NCBI GenBank assembly: GCA_951802425.1
Contig: OX637798.1
Span: 1,798,001 to 1,862,000 of the forward strand
Direction of reading: 5' to 3'
Origin: Clavaria fumosa
Lineage: Eukaryota; Basidiomycota; Agaricomycetes; Agaricales; Clavariaceae
Length of the DNA stretch: 64,000 nucleotides
The notes beneath the pieces were generated by a model, which was not told where the DNA came from, made no database searches, and saw nothing but the letters and a program-made list of their open reading frames with translations. Positions 46,246 through 56,323 of the stretch are shown piece by piece; positions within the stretch are counted from its first letter, which is position 1, and the number at the start of each line of letters is the position of its first letter. The translations under genes were made by a program, and so were the position numbers.

Positions 46246-47950
46246 TCATGCGTCGCCCACCAACGTGTCGGTTTGTCGTGGGAGCCTAGGTCGAAGAACA
46301 GGCGCCCGTTCTGTCGTCCCCCAACCGCCCCCGTCAACAGCCTGGCGAAGGTTGAGCGTCAGCCGAGTGCTGATCATAATATGACCAGGAAGCATCATTT
46401 GTAGTGGGGTACCAGCATCGAACTGTAAGAAATTTTCCTCAGAGTAAGAAAAGTATAGCTCGAAGTGGACAACAACAAAAGAAGGCATTGGTGCCGGGAT
46501 CTGAGAGACAACTCACCGAGCCTATCGTAGTGGCGACAAAAGCTGCCGTGTATATGGTAAATGCGCTAACCCAGACGGCTTAGACTTGGAACATCAGGAG
46601 TAAATGAGAAGAGACGCACATGAAAAAATAGACAAGACTGTCCCTAAATATCACTAAGAATAGCGAGTGGCGGGTCCATTGACCGGCCCGAATCAAGTTC
46701 CGCGTTTGTCTGCCACATTCCAAGGCCGCTAGTGCAAAGAGCAGAGTTTCAAACAACAGGAGTGGGATAAGCCACAAAGCAATTTTGGGAGGTATATTCA
46801 AGAGCACACAAAAATGCAGGTTTGGAGTAAGGGGCAAGGGGATAGCTTTGGAATAAAAATAATCAGGGTATTTGAACGATTCTTGCAGATGAATGGACGT
46901 ACGCACGATGCTCGCTCCGAACATGAACTGGCTGTATGCAGTTAACACGATCTCGACTATCCAAGCGACAGAAATCACGGCCAAAATCTTTTTGGAACGA
47001 TGGTAAAGCGCCCAGACCCGGCTTAGCAAGATTACTGCGAATAAGGAAGTCAGGCTGCTTTTATGAGCCTGATGACGACGCACGTTGTGCCCATAGGCCA
47101 GCAACCTTCCATAACCAATTGTTAATGTTCGTCTGAGACAAGCCTGGAGAAACCCGTCAAAAATGAGAGGCATGCCACACATATGAGGGGGATGAACATA
47201 CAACTGTGGGACGACTTGTTGGTTAGAGGGAGTGATGAAAGTCTCGAAATATATCATACAGCTACGGACACATTTTCAACAAAGTAATCGGGGAGCGTGC
47301 CGAGGTGACGTACAGGAACGGTAGAATTAGGGCGCATAGCCACTATAGAACAAGAGGTGCCGGGTTGGCTGAGCGATCTTGAAACGTAGGGACTGGCGTA
47401 CCAAACACGTCGAGACTACGGTGGGGCCTCAGCACGTACGATGGGGTAGCCGTGATGGAGGAAGGGCATACCAAACAAATACATCTCCCACATATCGACT
47501 CTGGGTGGCCCATCCAGTCAGCAACGCGGTGCCTAATGCGTAGCACAATTTGCGACCCACCAAAACATACAGATACGAAAAGAACGAAAACTTCTTTTCC
47601 TGCGTAATATATCAATCTGAGAGAGGGGATCCAACCACAAAATGCTCACCCATATGTGTTCTTTCTGAAAGAACAAGGTTTCAACGAGAGACAGAAGCGG
47701 GCTGGACAGGGCTAGTTCTTACCTCCTGGTTTATAGTAATAACTACCAAATGACTGCGTCAGTACAACATAGTTGTAGATTGAGGAATGAGCTTACGGTG
47801 ATCATATATGACGAGCGTTGCACCTGCGACTGGATGAAGGAAATGAGGAAGCTGAAAGGATGGGAGCAAAATAGATGTTTCACCAGAAACGAATCGGTGA
47901 CGCTCTGCCACACCGATCAATAAGAGAATTATCCCAGGCGGGAGCGCCAT
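46246..47950 (-). CDS. DUF6533-family integral membrane protein (copy D)
   Basis: The start MALPPGIILLLIG (47950) is joined across a 60-nt intron to LPHFLHPVAGATLVIYDH. The 20-nt micro-exon is at 47723-47742 (LITINQE). Shared with C are GYGRLLAYGHNVRRHQAHKS, RVWALYHRSKKILAVISVAW, WLIPLLLFETLLFALAALEC (a membrane helix) and the C-terminal IMISTRLTLNLRQAVDGGG. The stop is at 46246-46248. It keeps an open frame through all recognisable exons. A multi-pass membrane protein; function unknown. Confidence 0.78.
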
Positions 47951-49899
47951 GATGGACTTGAACTGGCATGAAGAGGGTGACCATTCTTTTCTATGTCCCC
48001 AGCTGAGCCGTGGACGCGGGCCTAAGGAAAGGTGGTCACAACCAAGAGACATACCTAGAATGAGCGTTTCAAGCAGTGATACACGGGCCAGTGTTCCACC
48101 CTGTCATAGCTAGATGATAATCGAGTGTTACCGCAACTGCGCAAGGCCGCATCTCACCGTACACAAAGATCACAGACGCACGCATCCATATTGCGGAGAG
48201 TTTATCACACATGCCAAATCGAGCAGGCGAGGACACTGGTCGTTCCTGCGACTTAGGCACCGATCGAGGGCGACTCGCTTCGGAGGCAGGCCAAACGTGT
48301 GTCCTCTAATCGATTAAGAGGAGCCTTTTGCTATTGGGCTGCCTACAGTGCATGGCATCCATAATTCCGCGTGAGATTGCTTGTAGAAAGACCAACGTCG
48401 GTGATGATGGTTTCCGAATTGCAAAGTATCCGCCTTGCCGACCAACTAAAGGCCATATAGTCGCGTGTCCGCTTTTCTTCTCTCGGCATTTAAATGGGTA
48501 ATGTAGGTTTCAGTGAGGGCTTTGGACTCTAACTTATGGTAGGCAAGTCAAGCTAGTCAAGGGCCGGGTAGATCAGGCCGAGGTGAGCCTCTTTGACCAG
48601 TGATCGATTGATCCTCGTTGCTACGACGGAACGGCTAGTGGCCCTTGCTTGAGTGGCCGCCGAGAGGTTGACGAAATCCGAGCGTTCAGGCAATGAACGT
48701 GCAATATTTGTGAGTACTCGAGCTTGTAAATATATATCGAACAACGACTAACTTGAATCTGTCCATCCAGTCGTCGTGTGACCATGCGGGACGGCGGGCC
48801 AGTGAAAAGGCCGGTTTTGTTCGTTGGCCCGGCACGCGAAAGACGCGCTGGCCCGATGTCAGACGGACAGGCAGTGCAATCGGATGAGAAGGACACTCTT
48901 ATACTAGTCTGGCGAGGCGCGCATGTCCGTCATACAATCCTTCCTTCCCTTTCTAAGGAGTCTTCGTCCATGGATCTATGAATGTGAAAAGTCAGAGAAT
49001 ATTGCCGAGATGACTCCGATTTTTTTCCTGTAGTTGCGGGCTAATCTTATACGGTATGGCTGTTGCCACACAGGGTGGTCTGAGCCTGATCGCTGCTCTG
49101 ACCTCGTGCCCAGACTTCACCCTATTTGCTCTGTCCCAAGCTTGGTTCACCAGACCTTTCTTGGGAAGATCTGCACGCGTACCTCGCTACGTGCCGCGGA
49201 ATGCACAGATTTGGCAGGGAGGGCGAGTTTCCTCGTGAGCTCGTTCGTCTAGGTGTTCGCCGGCGCCACACGCAAAAACCTTCAAGGCACGCCAGACCAC
49301 AACAGACAGCCAGCGCATAAGGACCAGTGGGGTACGAAGAATTTCTTATCTTCTCCCGTGGGTCGTTCTCGTCCCCCTGGCAAGGAAGGGCCTTCGTTTC
49401 GGTTTCGTGCTGGGGTGCCATACTTCTTGTTTCCAGGGGAGCGGGTGCGTACCTTTCCCCATAGTTCCCGATGCTCGCTTGATATTCCATTCATCCCGCG
49501 TTTTTTTTTTTTCCTGCTGCGTTCCTGGGTTCTAGGGCGGGGCTGGGCGCGTTGAGTTGACGTCCCGCCCAACTTGAGCGCTTTTGATATGTCTCGGACT
49601 AGTGGAGCGCTAACGGAGGGCTCCTATTGAAGAGGCACTGGCATAGAGACCAATATCGGAAGGTGTACGACCAATCAGATCTTTGGCTGGTGGATCTCAG
49701 TCGCGCCCGCGCGACTCTGCACCGAGTTCAGGAGGGAAGGACCGCTTCGAGGGTTTTGTCCGTCAGGGATCTCGTGCCAGAGAAAGCCACTGGATAGGCG
49801 GACAAACGGGTGTGGAGGCAAACGGGCAGGCGGGTAGGCAGACGACAAGTCCGCGTTGGCTGTATCCCTCAAGCACTCACGCGCTCGTTACTGTCACAC
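47951..49899. other. gene-poor region left of the pheromone locus
   Basis: Nearly 2 kb with only short overlapping frames on both strands and no recognisable domain. A T-rich run at 49501-49515 and a G/C-rich stretch around 49360-49450 are visible. I looked here for further CaaX-ending frames and for an STE3-like receptor and saw neither. Confidence 0.45.
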
Positions 49900-50548
49900 T
49901 CTCACACAGGCGTGGTTCATCCAAGACATTTCTTTATTGTCCTAAGAGAAAAATCCGTATTTTAATCGATGAGGGGACTGCGGTGTAGTGTGAGGTGGTG
50001 TTGTTTCCACTAGTGATCCAAGAAAGAAAAAAAAAAACACCCTGCGAAAGTCGAAAAAGTACTCGTCAAAGCGAGACCGCCTGTGTGATACATCCACAGT
50101 ACAATGGCGTCTCAAAACAAAAGAATTGGATGGATGAGGCAAATAGCGGTTTTGGGGAAGCCCCCTTCCCCTGTGCATGGGTTGGCGAATTGGGTGAACG
50201 ACGAATGAATGAGTTGATAGTGTGATTGGTGTTGGCTTGGTGGCGGTGATGGCGATGCTGGTTTTTAATTTACTGAAGCGCACCGTCAGCCTCGTGTTAA
50301 TCACCACCTCAAAAGACTCACAAATGCCAGAGAGGAAAAATCGAGAGAGAGGAATAAGAGCGAAGGGAAGCCTCCCATTTACGCAATGACGCAGTACGCC
50401 CCGCCGCCATTGGTATTGCCCGGGCCGTCCAGGTCGACGGGAAGGGACTCGATTTCCTCTTGCGAGTGCGCCACGATGGACGAGGGGGTTTGTTCCTGCG
50501 CGACAGCGCCACCGGCGAGAGCGACTAGTGTGGTAAAGAAGTCCATTT
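49900..50548 (-). repeat. left arm of an inverted duplication (pheromone gene plus 3' flank)
   Basis: Read on the minus strand, this arm carries the pheromone coding sequence followed by a 3' flank that matches the right arm (52236-52890) in the same order. Shared blocks include one with CGAGGCTGACGGTGCGCTTC (near 50280-50300), the aattcattcgtcgttc-type block near 50200, and the far block with TTTTTCTCTTAGG near 49950. Identity drops and indels accumulate away from the gene. Confidence 0.8.
50379..50546 (-). CDS. mating pheromone precursor 1 (CaaX, farnesylated type)
   Basis: A 55-aa single-exon gene. It begins MDFFTTL, the usual basidiomycete pheromone-precursor start (MD-F/A-F-T), and ends GGGAYCVIA, a C-terminal CaaX box (Cys-Val-Ile-Ala) for farnesylation, aaX removal and carboxymethylation. 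Acidic residues (QEEIESL, VDLDGPG) precede the presumed mature lipopeptide; the N-terminal cleavage site is not certain. The peptide would be secreted and sensed by an STE3-class receptor of a compatible mate. It is transcribed divergently from precursor 2 and is about 80% identical to it (11 differences in 55). It was called from the exact ATG and the CaaX-stop, despite its small size. Confidence 0.9.
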   Translation of the reverse strand: MDFFTTLVALAGGAVAQEQTPSSIVAHSQEEIESLPVDLDGPGNTNGGGAYCVIA

Positions 50549-50647
50549 GGGGAAGAGGGTTAATTTGAGTGCGGGTGGTTAGGCGAAGAGGCGGGCTCAG
50601 GAGACAGAGGCGAGTTGTCTTAAGAGGCTCTCCCTCCTAGCGACCAC

Positions 50648-50654
50648 ATATATA
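50648..50654 (-). promoter_or_regulatory. TATA-like element of pheromone gene 1
   Basis: TATATAT on the minus strand, about 100 bp upstream of the ATG. The position is reasonable for a TATA box; unproven. Confidence 0.45.
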
Positions 50655-52091
50655 GACGACGAGTCCCATCTATCCATCCATGGTGATATCACGGAGAACA
50701 ATTGCGCGCCAGAGATAGCGAGAACGATCCAGGCCGAAAAGACAAAAAGGAGAACAATTAGCCAGCAACCGCACATGCGGGGAAACACGGACGGCATGAG
50801 TATGAGCGCAAGAAAATGGCCTCACGACGGCCACAATTCGACTACCTAATTGTGAGTGTCAGCCAGCCTAGTAGAGCGAGAACAAAAAGCAAAAGCTGAT
50901 TTTGTTTGGTAGTATTTGATGTGACACAGCCACGACTCTGACCCGGCGCCGGGCTGAGCCTCTGTTTCCGCCTCGCAGCCACGACGAAGGGAGCAGAAGA
51001 GAGAAAAGAAAAACTTTGTATTTTCAACGACGGGAGCTACGATACAATGCCAACACTGGGCCCGACGTTCTCAAGCTCTGTCCAGTCTCTTCTCGCGCGG
51101 CCACCAAGGCATCATCATCACAACAATAAGAGCGAAAAAAAAAGGTCGTCTTCACACATTACATACCCGCCTCGGCCGGACCACTGGGAATCACTATAGA
51201 ATCTAGAGACAGCACTAACAATAAAGCCAACAACCAGCCCAACCCACGGCCGATCACAAATCACACATCTCTTGTCCTACTGAATGGCTGCTCGCCCTGG
51301 CCCTGATATGTGATTTTCTTCCGCTGGGGACTGGTTGGGCCGCGCAGACGGTTTTTTATCTTTTTGAGGTTAAATCGCTGTTTAATTGCTATTTAACTGT
51401 TTGATTGACTGCGAAATTTGGTTCAATTTAGGGCTCTGCGCGATTAATGTGGAGTCGCATCTTTGCTTGTCTGCGTCCAATTCCGACAAGATGATCCTAA
51501 CACCAGAAAAAAAGAGGAATTCACATGTCATTTGTCTGTCTGCCCCGCCTCTGCCTATGCGGACGCCTGGTTGATTGATCTCGCCACGCCTGTGCCCGTT
51601 CCCGTCCTGTCTTGGCTGTCCAGCGCCGCAAGCTGATGTTCTGAATGCCCCCTCCCGGAACGCGGTAAGAACGGCCCAGTAGATGGCCCTATGCGCGCCC
51701 GCTTCGGAGAATGGAACAAAGAGCTTGAAGACCCGAAAGAAGCAAGCCAGAACAAAAACAAAAAGAAAGCCAAAACGCAATTTCTCCTGCTGATTCGATC
51801 CGTGTGTCGTCTGCTGTTTCTCTTTCCCTGGCTTTCTCTTGAGCCGGACTGAATGATCGAAATGTTCGGTCCCACGCACGCATGCACGCGCTATCCCTCT
51901 CTTTTGTCTGTCGCGCTGTCCATCGTCATTGTCCACGACCCTGCATCGGAACAGGGCTGAAGGAATGAAGATCCCCAGAGCCGTCCCTGGCTTTTTGTGC
52001 CCAGCTCTTCACTATGTGACGCCTGTCTCAGGACTGCCGCTGCTAACCCTCTGCGGACAGATGGATATATGGACAAATCAGGTTCTGCAGG

Positions 52092-52099
52092 TATATAAG
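52092..52099 (+). promoter_or_regulatory. TATA box of pheromone gene 2
   Basis: TATATAAG, about 140 bp upstream of the ATG at 52238, with a pyrimidine-rich leader (52125-52230) between. Confidence 0.5.
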
Positions 52100-52235
52100 T
52101 GGACCGTGTCGTTGCCGGAAGGGCCCCCTTCTTTCTCCCAAGACAACTCACTACTGTCTCCCGACTTCTCTTCACCTACCTACCAACTTGCTCACTTGCT
52201 CACTCAAACCTCTTCTCTAACACCACCGCTCTCCA

Positions 52236-52890
52236 AAATGGACTTCTTCACCACATTGTTCACCCTCTCCAGCGCCGCCGTCGCGCAGGAACAGACCCCC
52301 TCGCCCGTCGTGGCGCACTCGAAAGAGGAAATCGCGTCCCTTCCGGTCGACCTGGACGGCCCGGGCGACACCAATGGCGGCGGGACCTACTGCGTCATTG
52401 CGTAAATGGGAGGCTTCCCTTCGCTCTCATTCCTTTCTCTCGGTTTCTCCTCTTTGGCATTCGTGAGTCCTTTTGATGCGGCGATTATCACGAGGCTGAC
52501 GGTGCGCTTCAGTAAATTAAAAACAGCACCATCATCAATCACACTACCAACTCGTTCATTCGTCGTTCGCTTTTTCCCCAACCGACCTCGCGGGGTGGAG
52601 AGGCCTCCCCCCAAGCCGCTACGCGACTTAATCCATCGAATATTTTTTTGAGACGCCTTAGGGTTGTGGATTTATGACACAGGCAGTCTTGCTCCCCTTT
52701 TTCGACTTTCGCAGCATGTATTTTCTTTTGACGCAGATGGATCGCTAGTGGAATTTAACCTCCCCCACCTTCACACACATTACACCATACGTACGCAACT
52801 CCCCTCATTGATTAAAATTCGAATTTTTCTCTTAGGCAGAATTAAAAATTGCCTTGGATGCACTTCGGTTGTGTGATGATGGCAAGTGAG
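52236..52890 (+). repeat. right arm of the inverted duplication
   Basis: The counterpart of 49900-50548 in opposite orientation: pheromone coding sequence, then a 3' flank with GGGAGGCTTCCCTTCGCTCT, then CGAGGCTGACGGTGCGCTTC and a distal CTCCCCTCATTGATTAAAAT block. Each has a diverged match on the left arm. Confidence 0.8.
52238..52405 (+). CDS. mating pheromone precursor 2 (CaaX, farnesylated type)
   Basis: A 55-aa single-exon gene starting MDFFTTL and ending GGGTYCVIA-stop (TAA 52403-52405). It has the same architecture as precursor 1: a short N-terminal part, an acidic KEEIASLPVDLDGPG stretch, a Gly-rich run and a CVIA CaaX box. In the C-terminal part likely to become the mature peptide it differs from precursor 1 at two sites (Asp for Asn, Thr for Ala). 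The ATG is preceded by CCAAA. It lies on the right arm of the inverted duplication. Confidence 0.9.
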   Translation: MDFFTTLFTLSSAAVAQEQTPSPVVAHSKEEIASLPVDLDGPGDTNGGGTYCVIA

Positions 52891-53337
52891 AATACATCGA
52901 GGATGAACGACGGGCCCGGTTGTGTTTCTTTTCTCGCCCATGCCGAATCCAATCGCCACTCGAGAACTCTGCTCAGATCCACGCAATGCAGTTTTTTCAC
53001 TCTCTCGGGTGTTTGAGCGTCGATGCGGCGGCGGCGTTCCCTTGTGTCTGCCAGTCCGCCAGCCCATTGGGTCCGGTAGTCCATACCAGCGACGATTACA
53101 AAAGCTTTCGACATCGTGGCTTCCTTGCCTCCTGGACTCGACGAGCGGTGTGGAAGAATCGCGCACGACAGACTGGGATCCCGCAAGAACATCGGATCAG
53201 GTTCTGTCTCATGATCCACTTGGTTCTCTGGCATTATTAACGACATTTAGACCGATCCCAACCATAATTCATCATTACGACTGACCGTCATGTTTGATAT
53301 TTGATAAAGCGGGGCATGGGTATGGCGCACGTCAATG
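52891..53337. other. intergenic
   Basis: About 450 bp between the right arm and the F-box-like gene. The overlapping short frames are mutually inconsistent and have no domain. Confidence 0.4.
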
Positions 53338-54731
53338 TCATGTAATGACACATGTACCTGAATGCTCGGCCCACACGCCGTCGTCTCCGCGAACAAAGGC
53401 AGTTTCATCTGGGAATCCAATGACGACCAGGTTGCAGGAACATTTAGCCCAGAGACCAGCCAGTCGCTTTTTTTCTGTTTGATAAGCTACAGTTGTGCTT
53501 CTCCCGTCCATCAAGCCGAAACGGAAACAGATACCCATGGTTTGTAGCTTGGTCAGAGCAGCGAGTGCTATCGATAGACCCTCAGGATTCTGCGGCGGGT
53601 CATCACCAACGGCGAAGATTCCAGAGGGCACGGGCATCACTCACGAGGTCAATTCTGTCGTCACGCACGATGAAGGTGATGGAACCGAGTTCGGGAAAGG
53701 TGTGTGCTACGGAGCTCAGAATTTTCGACATGCCCATCTGGTCGGAAAAACTCTCCACGTAAATGCAAAGCATCTTGAGAGAAGACGGGGCGCGGTCCAA
53801 CCATGTGGTGTAGAATTTCTGGAGAGGGTCTGCACTCCAACTTGTCACTCCATTAACGATGGGAGAAAATATTGGGAAGACGACCAGCGAGTCCGAGTCC
53901 GTCCAGGTGCACACACAGGATACGACCAGAGGCCCTCGATCTCTGGAGGATGAAGCAATATCACGGAAAAGGTCAATGTCATCTTGTGTGTAGTTCCAAG
54001 CTTGTAAGCCCTCGACGGCGACTACGATCAATGACGGATGATCCAGTGCCCACCTGGTTAAATTGAGGTGGTGGTCTGAAGAGAAATAATTAAGGGAGAA
54101 GGTCGATTTCCTGTGAAATTTCTTGTCAGTCGCACAATCTATTCAGGGCAAGGTACCTTTACCGCAGTGCAGCCAGCATGAGGTTGCCGTCATAATTATC
54201 CGAAGCTTGGATGACAAGAGTCTTCAAGCCAGACATCTCAGGTAGAACCGCACAAAACAAACGGCAGAGCTCTTGATGGTGATCATGGGCTGCCTTGAAT
54301 TGGAAGACGAAACTGCGGACCAGACATGCTTTCTTGGGAGATCGTTGGATTGTTCGCAGAAATGCAAGTCCCTTGCTGCTATCCTGAGATTTGGGCATAA
54401 TGTGCACATCCTTGTACAGTACACTCTCCGCCGCAATTCGAAGATCGCGGCTGGCAGTAGAGAGGATTAAAAGCATTGACGGATCATTGGAATGGTACGC
54501 CACAATGGACTCGAGTAGTTCCGGAGGAATCTGATGGTAAGCGTAAGGCGCAATGGCAACAAAACGCTTGCTATAGAGAATGACCTTCATCGTGTTGAAT
54601 TGAAGAGTGACAGGTGCAGGGGAACCATCTCCACCATCACCATTAGGGTGACTAATCTGATGACCGAGCAGCTTAATGGGGCACAGAGAGCGGGCGGAGT
54701 TAGGCGTACACGGCGCGACAAGCGCCTGCAT
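53338..54731 (-). CDS. F-box-like protein with a C-terminal CVIT
   Basis: The F-box-like core YHQIPPELLESIVAYHSNDP is followed by LLILSTASRDLRIAAESVLY and KDVHIMPK, the usual agaricomycete F-box/LRR layout. The second block (about 54031-53660) reads DHPSLIVVAVEGLQAWNYTQ and later VVSCVCTWTDSDSLVVFPIF. An intron (about 53591-53645) joins DRIDL to NPEGLSIALAALTKL, and the frame ends ...AEHSGTCVIT at 53338-53340. The join near 54070-54160 is not resolved in phase. The N-terminal 50 residues before MKVILYSKRF may not be translated. The terminal Cys-Val-Ile-Thr fits a CaaX pattern. Probably an SCF substrate adaptor, by family. Confidence 0.6.
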
Positions 54732-54961
54732 GTTGGGATTGTGATCAACGCTGTTGTCACATGACAGTCATTGTAAGGATCAGTGCTGTCCTGCTTAGCT
54801 GGCTGAGGAGTATGGGTGAAGAGAAAATCACACTTTCCAAGGACACCATTTTTCATACATTGAGTGCATCAGGAAAAGGGCAAAGTGACTTAGGCAGTCT
54901 TATCCAACTTACTACTGTAATAAGTCGGATTTAAGACAGGTTGGACTAAGCTGAGACTGTC

Positions 54962-54964
54962 TTA
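54962..54964. repeat. target-site duplication TTA (left)
   Basis: TTA directly before the left inverted repeat; matched by TTA at 57769-57771. TWA duplications are diagnostic of PIF/Harbinger. Confidence 0.85.
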
Positions 54965-54988
54965 GAGTGCGTTCGGGCGCAGATTGTC
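54965..54988 (+). repeat. left terminal inverted repeat of Harbinger element
   Basis: 24 bp beginning GAGTGCGTTCGGG; pairs with 57745-57768 with one mismatch (C versus T at position 14). Confidence 0.92.
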
Positions 54989-55152
54989 GAGCGATAACAC
55001 AGCCAAATAAATTCCATTTGAAAATGTAATTTCCAAATGATTTGAGGAGCCGTTCGGTGTGGCATTCAGACTTGCTGTTCCACAATCCGCTGCTTCCTCA
55101 GTCACAAATCTACACCGTCCAAGCATCTGAGTGTGACAGCCTGGCCCTCACA

Positions 55153-56287
55153 ATGCCCAAAAGTGCTCAGCAAGATAATGCGAATCGACTCTCTCCTACA
55201 AAGTGGACCTCTGCTGATGACGAATGCCTCGTTCATACACTCGAAGCTGAAAGGACCAATGGGAACTGGGGTGATAACAACCCAAAGCCAATCGTCTGGA
55301 CAGCCGTAGTAGAGGCATTACAAGGCAGTGAGGCACGGTCTGGTGGAGGTCCCAAAACACTCCAGGCTGTGAAGAGCCGCTGGCAAAAGGTACGAAGTTG
55401 ACGCCTCGAGTGTAAAACATGACAATTGAGGTTTGAGTCACACAGCTCAAGAGTGAATTCAGGATTGTGAAGCAGTTGAGGGACAATTCGGGATTTGGTT
55501 GGGACGATGATAGGAAGATGGTTACGGCTTCCGATGCTGTGTGGGATGCATATATTCAAGTGCGCAGAATAGTCCTCTTGATCTTGCAGCTGATTCATGC
55601 TTTTCAGAGCCACCCTAATGCGGCTCCATTTCGCACAAAGCCCTTTCCACTTCATGACGATATCTTTGCGCTTTGTGATGCTACACTTGCGAATGGGGCC
55701 ACTGTCCTCCGTATTGGGCACACTCGCTCTATAGTTGATAACTTTGAGAGCATGATTGATCCGCAACTACTAGATGAGTCTGGTGATGAAGTAGTACAGC
55801 AAAAACGAGCCCACAAGTCAACTGAATCAAGCGATGAGGTGTGTTCAGCTACCGCTATTCCGTACTGTGCCCGCTGCCCAATTTTGTTCAGGCACCCTCA
55901 TTAGCAAGTGCGAATGCCAAAAGGATCAAGAAGGACAATAGCCGTGATGCTCTTGCAGACTCGCCACCTCAGACTACCTACAAACGCCGCAGGAAGAAAC
56001 GGACTTCGACAGGCGATGCTATCGAGAACATGGCATCCACATTTGGAACTGCCATTGAGAACCTTGTCTCTGGCATGGCTGGAGGCGGCTCCCCCAGTAC
56101 GAAAAAACAACATGAGGCTATTGCGGCTGCTGAAAGAGATGAAGACCTTGAAGAAGATGACTTCCTTGCTGCTGTTGATCTTTTTACTACTCATTCTCGC
56201 CTCGCAACAAGCTATATGGCCATTGGCAATGCAAAGCTTCGTAGCCAGTTTCTTCTTGCACAACTTGAAAAACAAAAAGGGATCTGA
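55153..56287 (+). CDS. Harbinger-associated Myb/SANT-like DNA-binding protein
   Basis: The second, non-catalytic protein of PIF/Harbinger elements, which binds the element ends and recruits the transposase. Exons 55153-55389, 55446-55559, 55608-55838 and 55892-56287 join in phase 0 to 325 aa. The N-terminal trihelix/Myb-like domain has the spaced tryptophans of KWTSADDECLVHTL, VWTAVVEALQG, AVKSRWQKLKSEFRIVKQLR and FGWDDDRKMVTASDAVWDAY. The middle has a basic nuclear-localisation-like cluster (NAKRIKKDN, YKRRRKKR). The C-terminus is acidic, then helical (SYMAIGNAKLRSQFLLAQL). It is convergent with the transposase. Confidence 0.88.
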
Positions 56288-56323
56288 TGCGTTTCATTCT
56301 ATGTACTGTATGGATACAGCATA

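Larger units (their letters stand above)
50547..52237. other. 1.7-kb divergent promoter spacer between pheromone genes
   Basis: This is the unique spacer between the two arms and holds both promoters. Frames inside it (for example 51382-51936 on the minus strand) are Gln/Arg/Ser-rich shadows without a domain. Homology between the two upstream regions is not evident by eye, so duplication seems to begin near the start codons. Confidence 0.45.

Noticed and set aside
43704..47950. DUF6533 genes C and D as STE3 pheromone receptors for the nearby pheromones
   Set aside because: They carry the DUF6533 YDH...LITINQE signature and short multi-exon plan, not the STE3 sequence pattern. Proximity alone is not evidence.
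51382..51936. 184-codon minus-strand frame between the pheromone genes
   Set aside because: Composition is skewed, there is no domain, and it overlaps other frames with equal claim; it lies in the promoter spacer.
52664..52876. Short plus frame ending CTSVV, considered as a third pheromone
   Set aside because: Cys is five residues from the end, so there is no CaaX box, and the region is the duplicated 3' flank.
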